DNA of 64,000 bases from Symbiodinium sp. CCMP2592 (GCA_905221615.1 CAJNDT010000001.1:2717894-2781893); one strand, 5' to 3'. Counted from the first letter of the stretch, positions 28,401-35,275 are shown. The notes: generated from the sequence alone by a model not told the origin. Numbers and translations: made by a program.

Positions 28401-29368
28401 GCTGTCGTTTGCTTAGCTCTCCGCAATGATGACAATACCCAATGGTATAATTGCAACAACGACAATGATCCTGATAATGATAACGGCATGATGTGAAAGC
28501 TGCTTATGATCATGAAGAGACATGTCTGACGGGGCAAATGGCAGGGGTTCAGCCGTGACAACGATTCCAAGGATTTCCCAGATACGGCGAACCACACGCG
28601 ATTCCCGACTCAGCCGCTTGGCTTTGGATTCATCCGTCTTGGAAGGGTGGTGTCCTGGGCATGAGACACAAAGATTTTGAAATAACCACCCTAAACCCCA
28701 AACCCTAAAGATCCAGAAGCTCCCGCCCTAAGCTGACGCCTAACAGACCTTCGCCTGAAAGCAGAAGAAGGAGCCAAAGGCTGACAAGGTGACGGAGCAA
28801 CGCAAGATGCCCTTTCTCCCACTTGTGTCCCAGATTCTACTTCAATCCTGAGTCCTAAAAATTCTGTCTAAATTGATTTCTTTTTTCTCTATTCCGATCT
28901 CAGGCTTACTCGCCTACCACCACTCGCGCGCCACGCCCCTGATGCTGAGCATTCTCTGTGGCTCCTTCGGAGCTGCGTACGTCCTGCTCGCAGCAGGACC
29001 CGGGCCCGGCCCGGCCTGGATTGGGGGATTCGGTTCGATTTTACAGTTAGGGAGTCCTGAACCCCTAAAGTCCTAAAGGCTCAGCTTCGGGATGTAGAGG
29101 GGAAGAAGCATGTCGAGCTCGAAACGCTCGACTTCCCTGACAAGTGCAAGAATGCAAAGTGCCGTGAATGGAAGTTGGAGTCACTGTTGATGCAAATCAT
29201 CGGAGTCAACAAGAGCGATAGAACACATGAGGAACACCCGTCAAGAGCGAATCTGCCTGCACCCAAGCAGGCGCGCGCGTGGACCTGCGCAACTCGCGCG
29301 GGAAGACAGCCCAAGATCTGGCAAAGGAGGCGTGGGCATGGGACCTGCGAAAGACTTCGAAGGTGTAG
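13103..29368 (+). CDS. Dinoflagellate ankyrin-repeat protein with N-terminal FVSHQW/WYDYFSCPQ domain, multi-exon
   Basis: Exons in order: 13103-13536 (FVSHQWL, WYDYFSCPQ); 16285-16398 (GWCRAER, IVVESATHQ); 16487 to about 16626 (YSVGDGAFTHEEDR); about 17870-17915 (FLLDRFLHQ); 18139-18286 (DKAGWSPLC, ADPNDRT); 18409-18497 (LPKHMPVLS); 25956-26097 (TALHWASIADNAEGIRLL); 26211-26288 (FPELVPLLAACAEGA); about 27862-27900 (SPNLVSALIQAG); about 28031-28068 (RADINEQFDI); 28904-28996 (AYHHSRATPLML); 29271 onward (GARVDLRNSRGKTAQDLA). Joined order matches a Symbiodiniaceae ankyrin family known to me by its block order. Most introns fit phase with GT, GC or GA 5' ends: 88 bp at 16399, 113 bp at 26098, GA-AG at 17916, 18287 and 28997. 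Junctions around 27.9-28.1 kb and before 17.87 kb are unresolved, and one or two exons may be missing. A TAG at 29366 may be the stop or may lie in an intron starting GTGTAG. Confidence 0.8.
13601..13650. repeat. Degenerate short repeat family D (fragment)
   Basis: TTTTGGTGGTTCC followed by a TATGAGTATAGTATA-type word, resembling segments at 26533 and 50171. It lies in the first ankyrin-gene intron. Similarity is weak but repeated. Confidence 0.4.
13860..14350. other. GC-rich island inside ankyrin-gene intron 1
   Basis: A stretch far richer in G+C than its surroundings, with two copies of a GCTCATGATGC word about 110 bp apart. It is open in several frames on both strands, which is expected from its composition. 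I do not see a convincing protein. It could be a relict exon-rich insert. Confidence 0.4.
14424..14506. repeat. Minisatellite, about 24-bp unit GGCGGTTAGGG...CCCTCCGT
   Basis: Three to four tandem copies of a unit combining GGCGGTTAGGG with TTTCGCCCTCCGT, the third copy shortened. It then grades into TTTAGGG-like sequence. A related unit occurs at 48405-48505. Confidence 0.85.
14629..15202. repeat. Nested duplication around a GGTGGTGAGGGC-type minisatellite
   Basis: Outer copies of a segment containing CTTTTGCTTACTC and ACACACT.CCCAGACATCGAA lie at about 14632-14672 and 15165-15202. Inner copies containing CTACAAATACAGCGAACTCC lie at about 14715-14755 and 15038-15075. Between them is a GGTGGTGAGGGC/GGCGGTAAAGGC minisatellite. 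Confidence 0.8.
15245..15400. repeat. Degenerate short repeat family D, two segments
   Basis: Contains CCCTATTCTAATTTTGAGG near 15282 and TGTTCTAATTATTAAGG followed by CCCCTATATTA near 15366. The same words recur at 26580-26613. Probably remnants of one short interspersed element. Confidence 0.5.
15401..16284. other. Ankyrin-gene intron 1, right part; no other feature
   Basis: I see no second gene and no clear repeat here. It ends with CCTGCAG before the exon at 16285. Confidence 0.5.
17636..17765. repeat. (TAC)n/(CAC)n/(GAC)n triplet array
   Basis: A triplet array dominated by TAC with blocks of CAC and GAC, within the ankyrin intron before the exon at about 17870. It is the same motif as the tails of the retrotransposons near 35.2 and 46.9 kb. 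Confidence 0.9.
17950..17995. repeat. (GATA)n-type microsatellite
   Basis: GATAGATAGA-type units with interruptions, inside the GA-AG ankyrin intron 17916-18138. Confidence 0.8.
18690..18935. repeat. (CAGTAG)n then (AGT)n array
   Basis: A hexanucleotide CAGTAG array of about 30 units passing into a pure AGT triplet array. It is the reverse complement of the TAC/TACTGC arrays seen at the retrotransposon tails. Confidence 0.95.
19080..19490. repeat. (GGGAGT)n, (GGTAGT)n and (AGT)n array
   Basis: Hexamer arrays of GGGAGT and GGTAGT type followed by about 170 bp of AGT triplets. Together with 18690-18935 this gives very long homopolymeric ORFs on both strands that I reject as genes. Confidence 0.95.
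19488..20390 (+). CDS. Ala/Glu/Arg-rich coiled-coil-like ORFs, frame-broken
   Basis: Immediately after the AGT array a frame opens with ERLRKEEDEERIAKEK and stays Ala/Glu-rich to a TGA at 19737. The same character resumes in another frame from 19736 (AAEREVAREAA) to about 20160. A third frame ending at 20381 reads AEELEEDRRLL. The composition suggests a long helical coiled coil. Frame changes could mark unrecognised introns or decay. It lies in the 7.5-kb ankyrin intron, same strand. I cannot assign a function. It may belong with the Cys-rich segment that follows. Confidence 0.4.
20515..20685 (+). CDS. Exon with dinoflagellate Cys-rich zinc-finger-like motif
   Basis: This frame reads FACANPACQYLAS, then AYCCKRCHASHEYG and HGCRC. 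The spacing CxxxxC...CCxxCH...HGCxC matches a Cys/His motif I know from many dinoflagellate proteins (a C-N-P-x-C...YCCxxCH...HG pattern), presumably a zinc site. Exon borders are not defined: the frame is open well upstream, and the downstream part is Pro-rich. It may be the 3' part of the Ala/Glu-rich gene at 19.5-20.4 kb. Confidence 0.5.
20690..21856. other. No gene recognised
   Basis: Intronic sequence of the ankyrin gene between the Cys-rich exon and the glycosyltransferase ORF. No recognisable exon or repeat. Confidence 0.4.
21857..21889 (+). promoter_or_regulatory. Bipartite repeat, copy 1, before glycosyltransferase ATG
   Basis: GAGCACAGCTC at 21857-21867 and GTCACAGAC at 21881-21889, 29 bp before the ATG at 21919. 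The same pair recurs at 22944 and 23463. The CACAG could serve as a splice or trans-splice acceptor; that role is inference. Confidence 0.45.
21919..23463 (+). CDS. Glycosyltransferase with DXD-type sugar-binding region (OCH1/GT32-like)
   Basis: A 514-residue ORF from ATG 21919 (context GACCATGG); an in-frame ATG does not exist further upstream, only a weaker alternative start at 21877. Residues about 250-480 resemble the glycosyltransferase sugar-binding region found in OCH1-type mannosyltransferases: IPQILFQTY-like strand (here VPQILFQTYV), then HRADVFRYVYHYQRGGLYVD, the classic RxDxxRxxxLxxxGGxYxD motif. The motif normally continues to a second acidic residue; here it reads VDIK, so the DXD is degenerate. 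The N-terminal 240 residues are unrecognised. No signal peptide is evident. It ends 35 bp before the next ORF, same strand, and lies inside an ankyrin-gene intron. Confidence 0.75.
   Translation: MDSPPSLGPFLVLSDSTLQHMLRGHTYGVFPLLTGQVFCPGAALNISASSVPSILELLHWQFGLFGPLRFSAAVQSQAVASILEHHLNGQINVRIIPLSRSLRPEKQINYDYLIDGRVQYGFADKNLTHQEIMDLAQLPGVGGVDQLYNTRNLHFRPEVADIVIPALVTRAIEEMRHRPGLPILVIAGWNARQQDMHVEMLAAQALSQCRTVRNLSEVAMQYGHGPWGMRFLHLPELAETPVPQILFQTYVHDDKPEPAQVAAKMFAGFTREFCDDGVLRATLVKLAGKYGSNLLDRLNQPAHRADVFRYVYHYQRGGLYVDIKCGFVVPWEQVMQLMAADWSTAHSQRAGEVGHRPSPPSQLPQEFMVMAIGVKADHIFQGIIYGKPRHPLMREAIQHAFSRQNLDYMTFCKFLWQILGRDLGHSPQLGWNVSAKFGPVYLLQECWDRRVKNKTYDNDGHFFVSANRTTIAYTRCWKWQKGFQGDPTTKERTDRMLQSQVPDISLEIQVDTRP
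22944..22987 (+). promoter_or_regulatory. Bipartite repeat, copy 2, inside the glycosyltransferase ORF
   Basis: GAGCACAGCTC at 22944-22954 and GTCACAGAC at 22979-22987. The protein stretch it encodes (STAHSQRAGEVGHRPS) looks like an insertion relative to the sugar-binding domain, although the frame stays open. Confidence 0.4.
23463..23497 (+). promoter_or_regulatory. Bipartite repeat, copy 3, directly before the next ATG
   Basis: GAGCACAGCTC at 23463-23473 and GTCACAGAC at 23489-23497, ending 1 bp before the ATG at 23499. A fourth GTCACAGAC alone occurs at 24968-24976, near the end of that ORF. Confidence 0.45.
23499..25196 (+). CDS. Uncharacterised Pro-rich protein with C2H2-like finger
   Basis: A 565-residue ORF with good start context (ACCATGG). 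Residues 1-90 are an acidic helical segment followed by a possible zinc site, CCLHCRKH...HGIKNHFVTQKH. Residues about 100-210 are very Pro/Ala-rich. Residues 220-420 look globular and helical (VSLFSAIKLVK, VHGLIHACFNRMW). The tail is basic and Ser-rich, then aromatic (WDWWQQWSWHGYY). The last 60 residues change character after a GTCACAG at 24968, so the true end may be spliced. It follows the glycosyltransferase by 35 bp. Composition resembles gag-like or ORF1-like proteins of dinoflagellate retroelements; no function can be assigned. Confidence 0.6.
   Translation: MAKATAAPPPPPTQEEIEMYVADSIQNNSFAEIMATVRDTHYYNQGLTEQDVLELIPRGLGQMEVSGAMWLCCLHCRKHNRNVQFSTGHGIKNHFVTQKHDPVPQPAAQGVRAATASAPCPPPPPKPAPPQEIPLPPSRTRTKGIDKAAPCQLLFAYGAGSPSSYPGFPKAGSPPQDQAAQGFRLPASHASPPLPPPVSLRAPGKECSAVGYVPQPAPPTVVKYTRLELAQMLSSPSHQDWIRALASINILVAPVILGGLTDQEQQNLWSTRVEALSQVVSLFSAIKLVKTQSGLTWDTAMSVRRVLTNDGRVTIATGSGEAYQELDAPTKVHGLIHACFNRMWDEKEFQRHFPTRIEFNMIATSMMTVYNEAAKSAGLPARMFKLKPMKDAHSIMKMRIQHDKGFEEDKRMARLAAAAAPNKRPQMREADTEGKRQRDALSSSSSSQWARPARPSQEEDWDWWQQWSWHGYYQSSQQWPQVTISEFRAMSQTPQIPYGTASGNSVLFRRLQISSGAVVQSASHGKIQDSALSLSRSGQSAVSARLTQLCRYAHVTLTAFCLQHE
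25459..25620. repeat. (TAG)n triplet array with GGTAGT units
   Basis: About 14 TAG triplets then TTG, GCA and GGTAGT units. Again the TAC satellite in reverse orientation. It lies near the end of the long ankyrin intron. Confidence 0.92.
26289..26532. other. Ankyrin-gene intronic sequence
   Basis: Follows the GC 5' splice site at 26289. No separate feature recognised. Confidence 0.4.
26533..26613. repeat. Degenerate short repeat family D, best copy
   Basis: CTATTTTGGGGGTTCCATATTATAACTG...TATAAGGGGCC followed by CCCTATTCTAATTGTTGAGG and CCCCTATATTA. The words recur at 13601, 15282, 15366 and 50171. Confidence 0.55.
27118..27180. repeat. Interstitial telomere-like tract (CCCTAAA)n and CCCAAAA variants
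   Basis: CCCTAAA units mixed with CCCAAAA and CCCCAAAA variants over about 60 bp, inside an ankyrin-gene intron. Confidence 0.85.
27293..27566. repeat. (AAT)n, (AAGAAC)n and (AAGAAT)n array
   Basis: AAT/AGT triplets, then about 10 AAGAAC hexamers, then AAGAAT hexamers with a duplicated AGCAATAATAGTAGT segment. Inside an ankyrin-gene intron. Confidence 0.92.
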
Positions 29369-31199
29369 TGCAGCTCTCGGGCTTTAGGTTGTTGTGCAGT
29401 TCTAGGATAGGGCACGGAGATGTCTCATTCACCCGTCGGCCCCGTGGTGGCATAGTCCTAGTAGAGTTGTTTGAAGCTGTTCTGGATGCAGCTGGTGCTG
29501 CTAGCGGTGTTTGACGATGATGCTGCCGCTGCTGCCGCTGCTGCCTGCGTCCTGCAGCTGTGTCTATATTGCCGCCGCTTGCTGTTGTTGGTGCATCTGT
29601 GCCGAAGGCCTGCCGGCCTGCCATGCCCTCCCATGTGCTTTGCTGTGCTTTGCACAGGTTCACGCGCCCGAAACGCTCGTGCTGCACCTTCAGCAGGCAT
29701 GAGTTTTGAGCTTCTTGAGGGCCTGGGTTCCACTTCGGAGGATTGGGCAACTCAAGAGGTGAGCTGAAATCGGCTCGCATCCTGAAGTCGTAGCGGGTTG
29801 CACAGGGTGCCAGTATGACGACGGAAATCCCAATGCGTCATCCCGTGCCTCTACTTGCTTCCCTGACCCCAATCACGAGGGGAAACCACGCTAATCGTTC
29901 AGGTCCAAGCTGTGGGGGTAAGTAAACGGTCACGCTGAACCCCGGTAGTCTGCGCACAGGGGACGCGGACGACTGAGGAAGATCCGATGGTGTCTGAAGC
30001 TCTGTAGACTGTAGACATCGACCTGCACTTGATTGAGCCTCCCAGGCGAGAGTCATAGGCAAAGCAATGTGCTGTCCAGCTTGGCGCAAGCAGAAAGATC
30101 CACTCCGATATTTCGCGTCTTGTGCGCACCACTACAAACGATCGTTACCGAGAGTTTTAAAGCGGATCACCAGGTCGACCTAAGGTCTGGCCTGCAAGTC
30201 TCACAAATTCTCTGCACGTTCCTTCTCTTCTCCGTTGCAGCGTCCCCGTCCAGCGCGCAGTGCGCACGGACAGGCTGCCCGCCGCGAGGCGAACTCTTTA
30301 CTCTCACGCCCTCCCTCGCTCTCTCGCTCGCTTTCGTTTGATGGATGTGCCCACCGTTGACGAAAAAGAAGGGCGTCCGTGCATGTGCACAGCCCAGAGA
30401 TATTGAGCAGGATCTCCACACGAGACGACATGAACCGCACATGTGCCCGTAACCGGCCCAAGTAAGCGGGGCGTGTAGCCGGGGGTGACGCTGCTGACGC
30501 CTCAGCCCCCACGCCCCGGTCCGTGGCAAAGGCTGCCGTTCCAGTAAAGCTCGGCCAACCCGTCCATCATGCGGTTGTAGAAGATGGGTGTTCAAGGCAT
30601 CGCAGCAGGTCCTGGGGTTTCTGCCCGCCAGGCATCAGGAAGATGGATGCCTTCAGACTCTTGATCTGCCTTGACCCCAGCAAATCGCCAAGCTTCCTTT
30701 GTAGCCATCAGCCCCAAACCTTCCACCACAGTATCTCTAATCTCTGACGTCTGCAGAACTGCCACACGATATCTTTCCAAAACTGAAGCTCAAACCCTGC
30801 CATTCGAACGCACGGTATTGGGTATGCAGGCATCGGGATGCCTTGGATTGGGGACGAAGGAGTCGTTTGCAGTTCATTTGCAGACTGGTTGCGAACCGAG
30901 ACTCTTCATAAGAAGAACCTACTTGTTAACTTGTATATAGTATAGTGGGACTTGCCATTTTTGAGTGTCCTGTTGCTGATACACTAGCAGAAGATCCACC
31001 GGGGCACCACTGAGTTGCCTTCTTTAAGCATTGCCTAAAGAGCCTCGGGCAAGCAAATTATGATCCCAGCCACAATGCCTACAACTCCGTGGGAAGCGAA
31101 ACTGCAGAAATCGGAAGGATGCTTACACCTCATATCCCCAGAGCACCCAAAACATCGAACTACTTCTGTTGCAGCTACTGCTACTGTTGCTACCAGTGC
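29369..31199. other. No confident gene
   Basis: Two weak candidates. A + frame near 29401-29515 reads HGDVSFTRRPRGGIVLVELF and could be an exon. A minus frame, 30780-30592, reads RYRVAVLQTSEIRDTVVEGL and ends in TGA. Neither has a partner exon or recognised family. Confidence 0.3.
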
Positions 31200-31410
31200 C
31201 ACTGACGACGACGACAACAACTACTATTACTTCTACTTCGACTACGACTACGACGGAAGACGACGGCTACTACTACCATCACTACGATTACGACTGGGAC
31301 GACGACGACGACGACTACGACGACTACGACGACTACGACGACGACGACGACTACTACTACTGCTACTTTCTGCTACTTTCTGCTGCTGCTATTGCTACTG
31401 CTAACTACTG
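31200..31410. repeat. (TAC)n/(GAC)n triplet-rich tract
   Basis: Mixed TAC, GAC and TGC triplets over about 200 bp, giving poly-Tyr/Asp ORFs that are artefacts. Confidence 0.88.
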
Positions 31411-31723
31411 CTAGGACACACGCTCGTAGGAGGACTGGTGTTTGTCGTGCGTTTCAAACAGAGCGCAATCTTCAGGTTTGAGCACCATTACGGCGTTTTG
31501 GCTGCCACGCAAAGTTGAATGTGCAAAGCCGGTGCGTTTAGGCTCATGAAGTGCCGAAAGTACTTGCAGGGCCAACAAAAACGCGCATCAGACAGCTGCG
31601 GATGTCAGAAATCACGAAGTAGTTTTTGAAGGTTTGGTATGTTTCTTTTGCTGCGGGCGTTTTACGCAAAATGAAAGCAGTACGTGCACAGTACTCTGTA
31701 CAAAGAGGCAAGAACGCAGTATA

Positions 31724-31919
31724 TGGATACCAGTGTTTTGGGCATGCTCGCCAAAAGCATAAATGCTTGTGACAACTTGTTTTGCTCCACATCCTTGCCT
31801 AGTATGTCGTACATGGATGCTTGTGACAACGTGTCTTGCTGCACATCCTTGCGCAGTATGTCGTACAAAGAGCAAAAATGCTGTAAATACCAGTGTTCTG
31901 GGCATGATCGCCAAAGGCA
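31724..31919. repeat. Tandem repeat of about 54 bp inside a second flanking repeat
   Basis: Two tandem copies of a segment containing ATGCTTGTGACAAC and CAGTATGTCGTACA (the first reads TAGTATGTCGTACA) lie at about 31760-31866. They are flanked by two copies of TACCAGTGTTTTGGGCATG at 31730 and 31888 (the second with one change), each followed by a TCGCCAAA word. The structure looks like A-B-B-A. Confidence 0.85.
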
Positions 31920-32034
31920 GTGACATGAACGTTATTATCCTTCCCCCCCCCCGACCCTCCCACCCCGAAAACCCGCTCCTGTCTTGCGAACTGGCTCCGA
32001 AACGCATGAAAGTCCTCCTACCAGCATGTGTGGT

Positions 32035-32053
32035 GCTACTACTACTCCTCCTG

Positions 32054-32112
<59 letters not shown>

Positions 32113-32150
32113 GCTACTGCTACTGCTACTGCTACTGCTACTACTACTGC
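32035..32150. repeat. (TAC)n/(TACTGC)n array at the 5' end of retroelement A
   Basis: About 25 TAC triplets followed by TACTGC units. It abuts the 5'-truncated retrotransposon copy at 32151. Confidence 0.93.
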
Positions 32151-35046
32151 TATCACCCGATCCTTTGCGCATCTTCAGAAAGAATCCACACAGGCTCTTT
32201 TGCACAGATGCTCCCTGTCCACCATCTTGGAGCATCTGCAGAGGGAAGCCGCTGCCTTGCATCGCAGCCTGACCAGCCTGAGCACTGACACGAGCTTCGT
32301 GACCCAAGCCCAGGTGGAATCAGCTCGAGACACTGCCGCCACACTCCATCTTCAAGTGCAACGTCAATGGCAGGTACCTCTTGGGGACACAGAGGGCATC
32401 ACTGACCCTGCCGTACACCAGTGTCAGGAGTGCCATCGGGTCTTCACCTCCTTTCGGCTCCTCCGCTCTCACGAGGCTAAGTGGCATGAACTTAAAACCC
32501 CTGCTGCTGTCCCGGTGCCTTTTGACAGGTATGCACATGGAACAGAAGGACTTCCAACGTGCCGACACTGTGCCCATCCCTTCCGACAATGGGACGGCCT
32601 CGTCAAGCACATTAAACGCAATCGGTGTCAGGTACTCCGCAAGCTTGCTACACAACCTCCTGCCGATGCCCCACCCTTGGCTCCGAGCTCCAATGAATCC
32701 GAGCCTCTACCAGTCCCTGCCCCGGCCACCCTGCCTCCTCAGGACCTCTCTCAGGGGGCCTACATCCTGTCAGACGATCAGGCTGCTCTGCCCCCTCCTG
32801 CTCCTGCCGTTCTACCTGAACCCCCTGACTTAGACGCTTCCCTGCAGGACAGCTCCAATACGCCGAGCCATGAGGCAGTACCTCTTCATCAACAATCTCA
32901 TGTTCTTGAGACACTACGTGCACGCAGGTGGACTGACCTCCTTGAGAAACCGGAGATCTACTCGTATCTCCAGCACCACTGCCCGCTGTGTTACCAGTGG
33001 CTAGCCACTCCTACCAGCATCAAGTATCATTTCACCATGCAACATCCAGAGTGGAAAGACTGCCAACCTGCGACTCTCAAGCTTCTTACTGGTTTCCGCC
33101 GACATACTGTTGTTCCATGTCGCTACTGTCATCAGCGAAACATCAACAAAGATCGTCATTGGAAACAGTGTCATGTCTTGCATATCTGTGCATTTCTAGC
33201 AGCGCACCATGACGCTCGGCGCGGATCCCATGGAGCTGGACGAACAGGAGAGGCAATTTTGGGCCCAGGCCGGTCCGGTCAAACGGGAACAGGAACCGAG
33301 AAGAGATGTGCTGCATCAAACGGAGCACTCCAAGAGGCAGCGTCTGGCACCACAGGACCGGAACAAAGGCAAGGGCAAGGGTACCAAGGGCAAAGGCAAG
33401 GGAAAGCAGGGCCTACCAAGTCCATCCAGTGCCAACCCGATCACGGGCTACACAAATGGTTTCGGAAGCCATCCACCCAATCCCTGGACACAGACTCAGG
33501 ACCTGCAGCCACTGGGAAATCAAGATCCAGACTGGATGGAGTACAGGATGAATCGACTATCTCAGCTGGTCCTTCGTCAGGAGCAAATCATCTCAGCCAT
33601 CCGTCAGGATCTGGTCCTCTACCTCTTTGTACGATCCGGACCAGAAGGGATGGTACCAGTTCTCTGCGAAGCAGCGGAGAAGTGGAGGAAGATGAAAGAG
33701 GAAGAACCCGAGAAGATCACTTACTCCCTCAAACTCATGCTCTTCAAGCAGCTGCTCATCACCCTACACCAGAGGTTGACCAACATGATCGCGGACGAGG
33801 ATGCTCTCGCCAAAGCCAAGAACCTGAACTGGATCGACGATCAGAAACATTGGAAACATCTTACATGGAATCCCACCAAACAATGTCTGGAAGTCGACAA
33901 CTCGGTGAGGCCAATACCGGCGGAAGATCTGTTGGCTCAACTGGTTCAGATGAGGAAGGCAGTTACGGAAGAGACCCTGGTGAGGTTCAAGTCCATGCGG
34001 AAGCTCACCACGGAGGTGACCTCCGACTGGATTCAATTCCAGATCTGCATGTCACTTCGCCCGGAGGGAGGAGCCATGTGGAGCACGCTGAACCAGTGGA
34101 TCGGACAAGCATCGTGGCACACCCTGGGATGCCGGCTCCGTCGCGATCGACCGAACTACGACACCCTGGTCCAGGAAGTGTGGCAACATCAGATGCCATA
34201 CTGAGTGCACGCCCTAGTCTCAAGGCTGTCCTTCGATTGATTTTCCACAATCCATCAAATCTGTGCTACCTACACTCTACTATCTACGCCCTTCTGTGGA
34301 CAATCCTTCAGGCTAGGCTGCATGATGCCTACGTTTCGCCTCCACCGCAGGCTCTTACCATGCTGTGTCCACCAAACACTGCCACACCTAATTGCCCCAT
34401 TCAGGTGCTCCATTCGGTACCGTGGCTTATGCTGCTGCAAGCTTGGCCTTCTGTACATCGTCAGCATGATGCAGCTGAGCTGTTACAATACCTCTTACCC
34501 AGGTTCTCGCATAGTGGGTTCAATGGTGGCTGGGAGGCCAGAAACTTCGTACCTGGAGGTATTGCCACTCTTGACAAGGGGCCTACCCAAGCTCCTATCC
34601 CGATTGCGCTACCGGCAGGTCCAAGCCTGGAGCTCCAGGCAGCCATTGATGGGTGGAGTGCTCAGGTTACAGCTCGTTATGCACTGCTGACTCCGTCTCC
34701 CATGCTCTGTATACAACTTCAGCGCTTCACAAACGCCGAGGGAGTCATGCGCAGGGACACCAGACCACTGGTTGTGGCCTCGACTACTGTTCGTATGCCA
34801 CTCTTTACAGGTCTGCACACAATGCAAGTTCGTTATGTCCACTACCAGGTCGTCGCTGTACAGCTTCACTACGGGGCCACTCCTGATATGGGGCATTACA
34901 GAACTATCTTACGAGGACAACCGCTGTTTGGAGCAGAAAAGTGGTGGATCACTGATGACTCCTGCACCGCAAAGCCAGTCAGTACAGAACACGATGACAA
35001 CATATATATAGTGTGGCTACGTCAGGTACTACCTCCTGGTACCTGA
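32151..35046 (+). CDS. Retroelement A: truncated ORF2 C-terminus with zinc fingers, read-through to USP-like domain
   Basis: One frame stays open from the flanking TAC array to TGA 35046. Its N-terminal part corresponds to the region just after the RT domain of copy B. It carries zinc fingers: CQECHRVF...HEAKWH (C2H2, 2-12-4), CRHCAHPF...HIKRNRC (C2HC), CPLCYQWL...HFTMQH (C2H2) and CRYCHQRN...HWKQC. Between about 33,209 and 34,204 this frame overlaps the better-conserved 331-aa ORF and its product is Gly/Ser/Arg-rich and probably not meaningful. After 34,204 it becomes the protease-like domain. There is no native start in this copy. Confidence 0.75.
33209..34204 (+). CDS. Retroelement A: internal 331-aa ORF
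   Basis: ATG 33209 (context CACCATGACG) opens an ORF in the +1 frame relative to the surrounding ORF2 frame. The N-terminal 90 residues are basic and low complexity, with a KGKGKGTKGKGKGK stretch that could bind nucleic acid. The rest is helical (ISAIRQDLVLYLFVRSGPEG, LMLFKQLLITLHQ). From about 33,520 onward it differs from copy B at about 4 of 228 residues, while the overlapping frame differs at about 20, so this is the selected frame. I do not recognise a family. Confidence 0.75.
   Translation: MTLGADPMELDEQERQFWAQAGPVKREQEPRRDVLHQTEHSKRQRLAPQDRNKGKGKGTKGKGKGKQGLPSPSSANPITGYTNGFGSHPPNPWTQTQDLQPLGNQDPDWMEYRMNRLSQLVLRQEQIISAIRQDLVLYLFVRSGPEGMVPVLCEAAEKWRKMKEEEPEKITYSLKLMLFKQLLITLHQRLTNMIADEDALAKAKNLNWIDDQKHWKHLTWNPTKQCLEVDNSVRPIPAEDLLAQLVQMRKAVTEETLVRFKSMRKLTTEVTSDWIQFQICMSLRPEGGAMWSTLNQWIGQASWHTLGCRLRRDRPNYDTLVQEVWQHQMPY
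34205..35046 (+). CDS. Retroelement A: ubiquitin-specific-protease-like domain (C19-like)
   Basis: About 280 residues in the ORF2 frame. It shows three marks of the USP/UCH (peptidase C19) fold in order. First, a Cys box NPSNLCYLHST (the Cys codon is at 34264), with HDAAELLQYLL where USPs have a QxDAxEFLxxLL segment. Second, a PMLCIQLQRF strand like the LxxxLKRF strand of USPs. Third, a His box DMGHYRTIL followed by EKWWITDD, like SGHYxxYV...WYxFDD. The predicted Cys-His-Asp triad is intact. The family call rests on motif order, not on an alignment. Confidence 0.6.
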
Positions 35047-35171
35047 TGCTGAGCAAGTGTAGTCTTAGTCGATGGAGCTGGCACTGCCCTCCAGAACCCA
35101 AAAGAGGTTCCAGCCACCGGAACACCCGGTTGCTGTCTGCTCGCTAGGCGAACTTCGAATCTTCGCTGCGT

Positions 35172-35219
35172 GGTGAATGAATACTACTGCTACTGCTACT
35201 GCTACTGCTACTGCTACTG

Positions 35220-35275
<56 letters not shown>
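35172..35275. repeat. (TACTGC)n(TAC)n tail of retroelement A
   Basis: Begins right after GGTGAATGAA, which also precedes the tail of copy B. About 8 TACTGC units then about 19 TAC units. Copy B begins directly after it. Confidence 0.92.

Larger units (their letters stand above)
32151..35275 (+). mobile_element. Non-LTR retrotransposon copy A, 5'-truncated
   Basis: From ATCACCCGATC at 32152 to its 3' tail the sequence matches 43864-46965 of copy B, at roughly nine bases in ten. It keeps the post-RT zinc-finger region, the internal 331-aa ORF, the protease-like domain and a 3' UTR ending TTCGCTGCGTGGTGAATGAA followed by (TACTGC)n(TAC)n at 35172-35275. The endonuclease and RT are missing, as expected for 5' truncation during target-primed reverse transcription. 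It is flanked on both sides by TAC arrays and is followed at once by copy B, same orientation. Confidence 0.9.

Noticed and set aside
30592..30780. Minus-strand ORF RYRVAVLQTSEIRDTVV...
   Set aside because: Reads well for 60 residues but has no homologue that I recognise, no start context and no neighbouring exon.
33209..34204. ORF2 frame through the 331-aa ORF as a genuine protein segment
   Set aside because: Gly/Ser/Arg/Glu-rich without fold character, and it accumulates about five times more amino-acid changes between copies than the embedded frame. It stays open, so I keep the ORF boundaries but do not believe the product.
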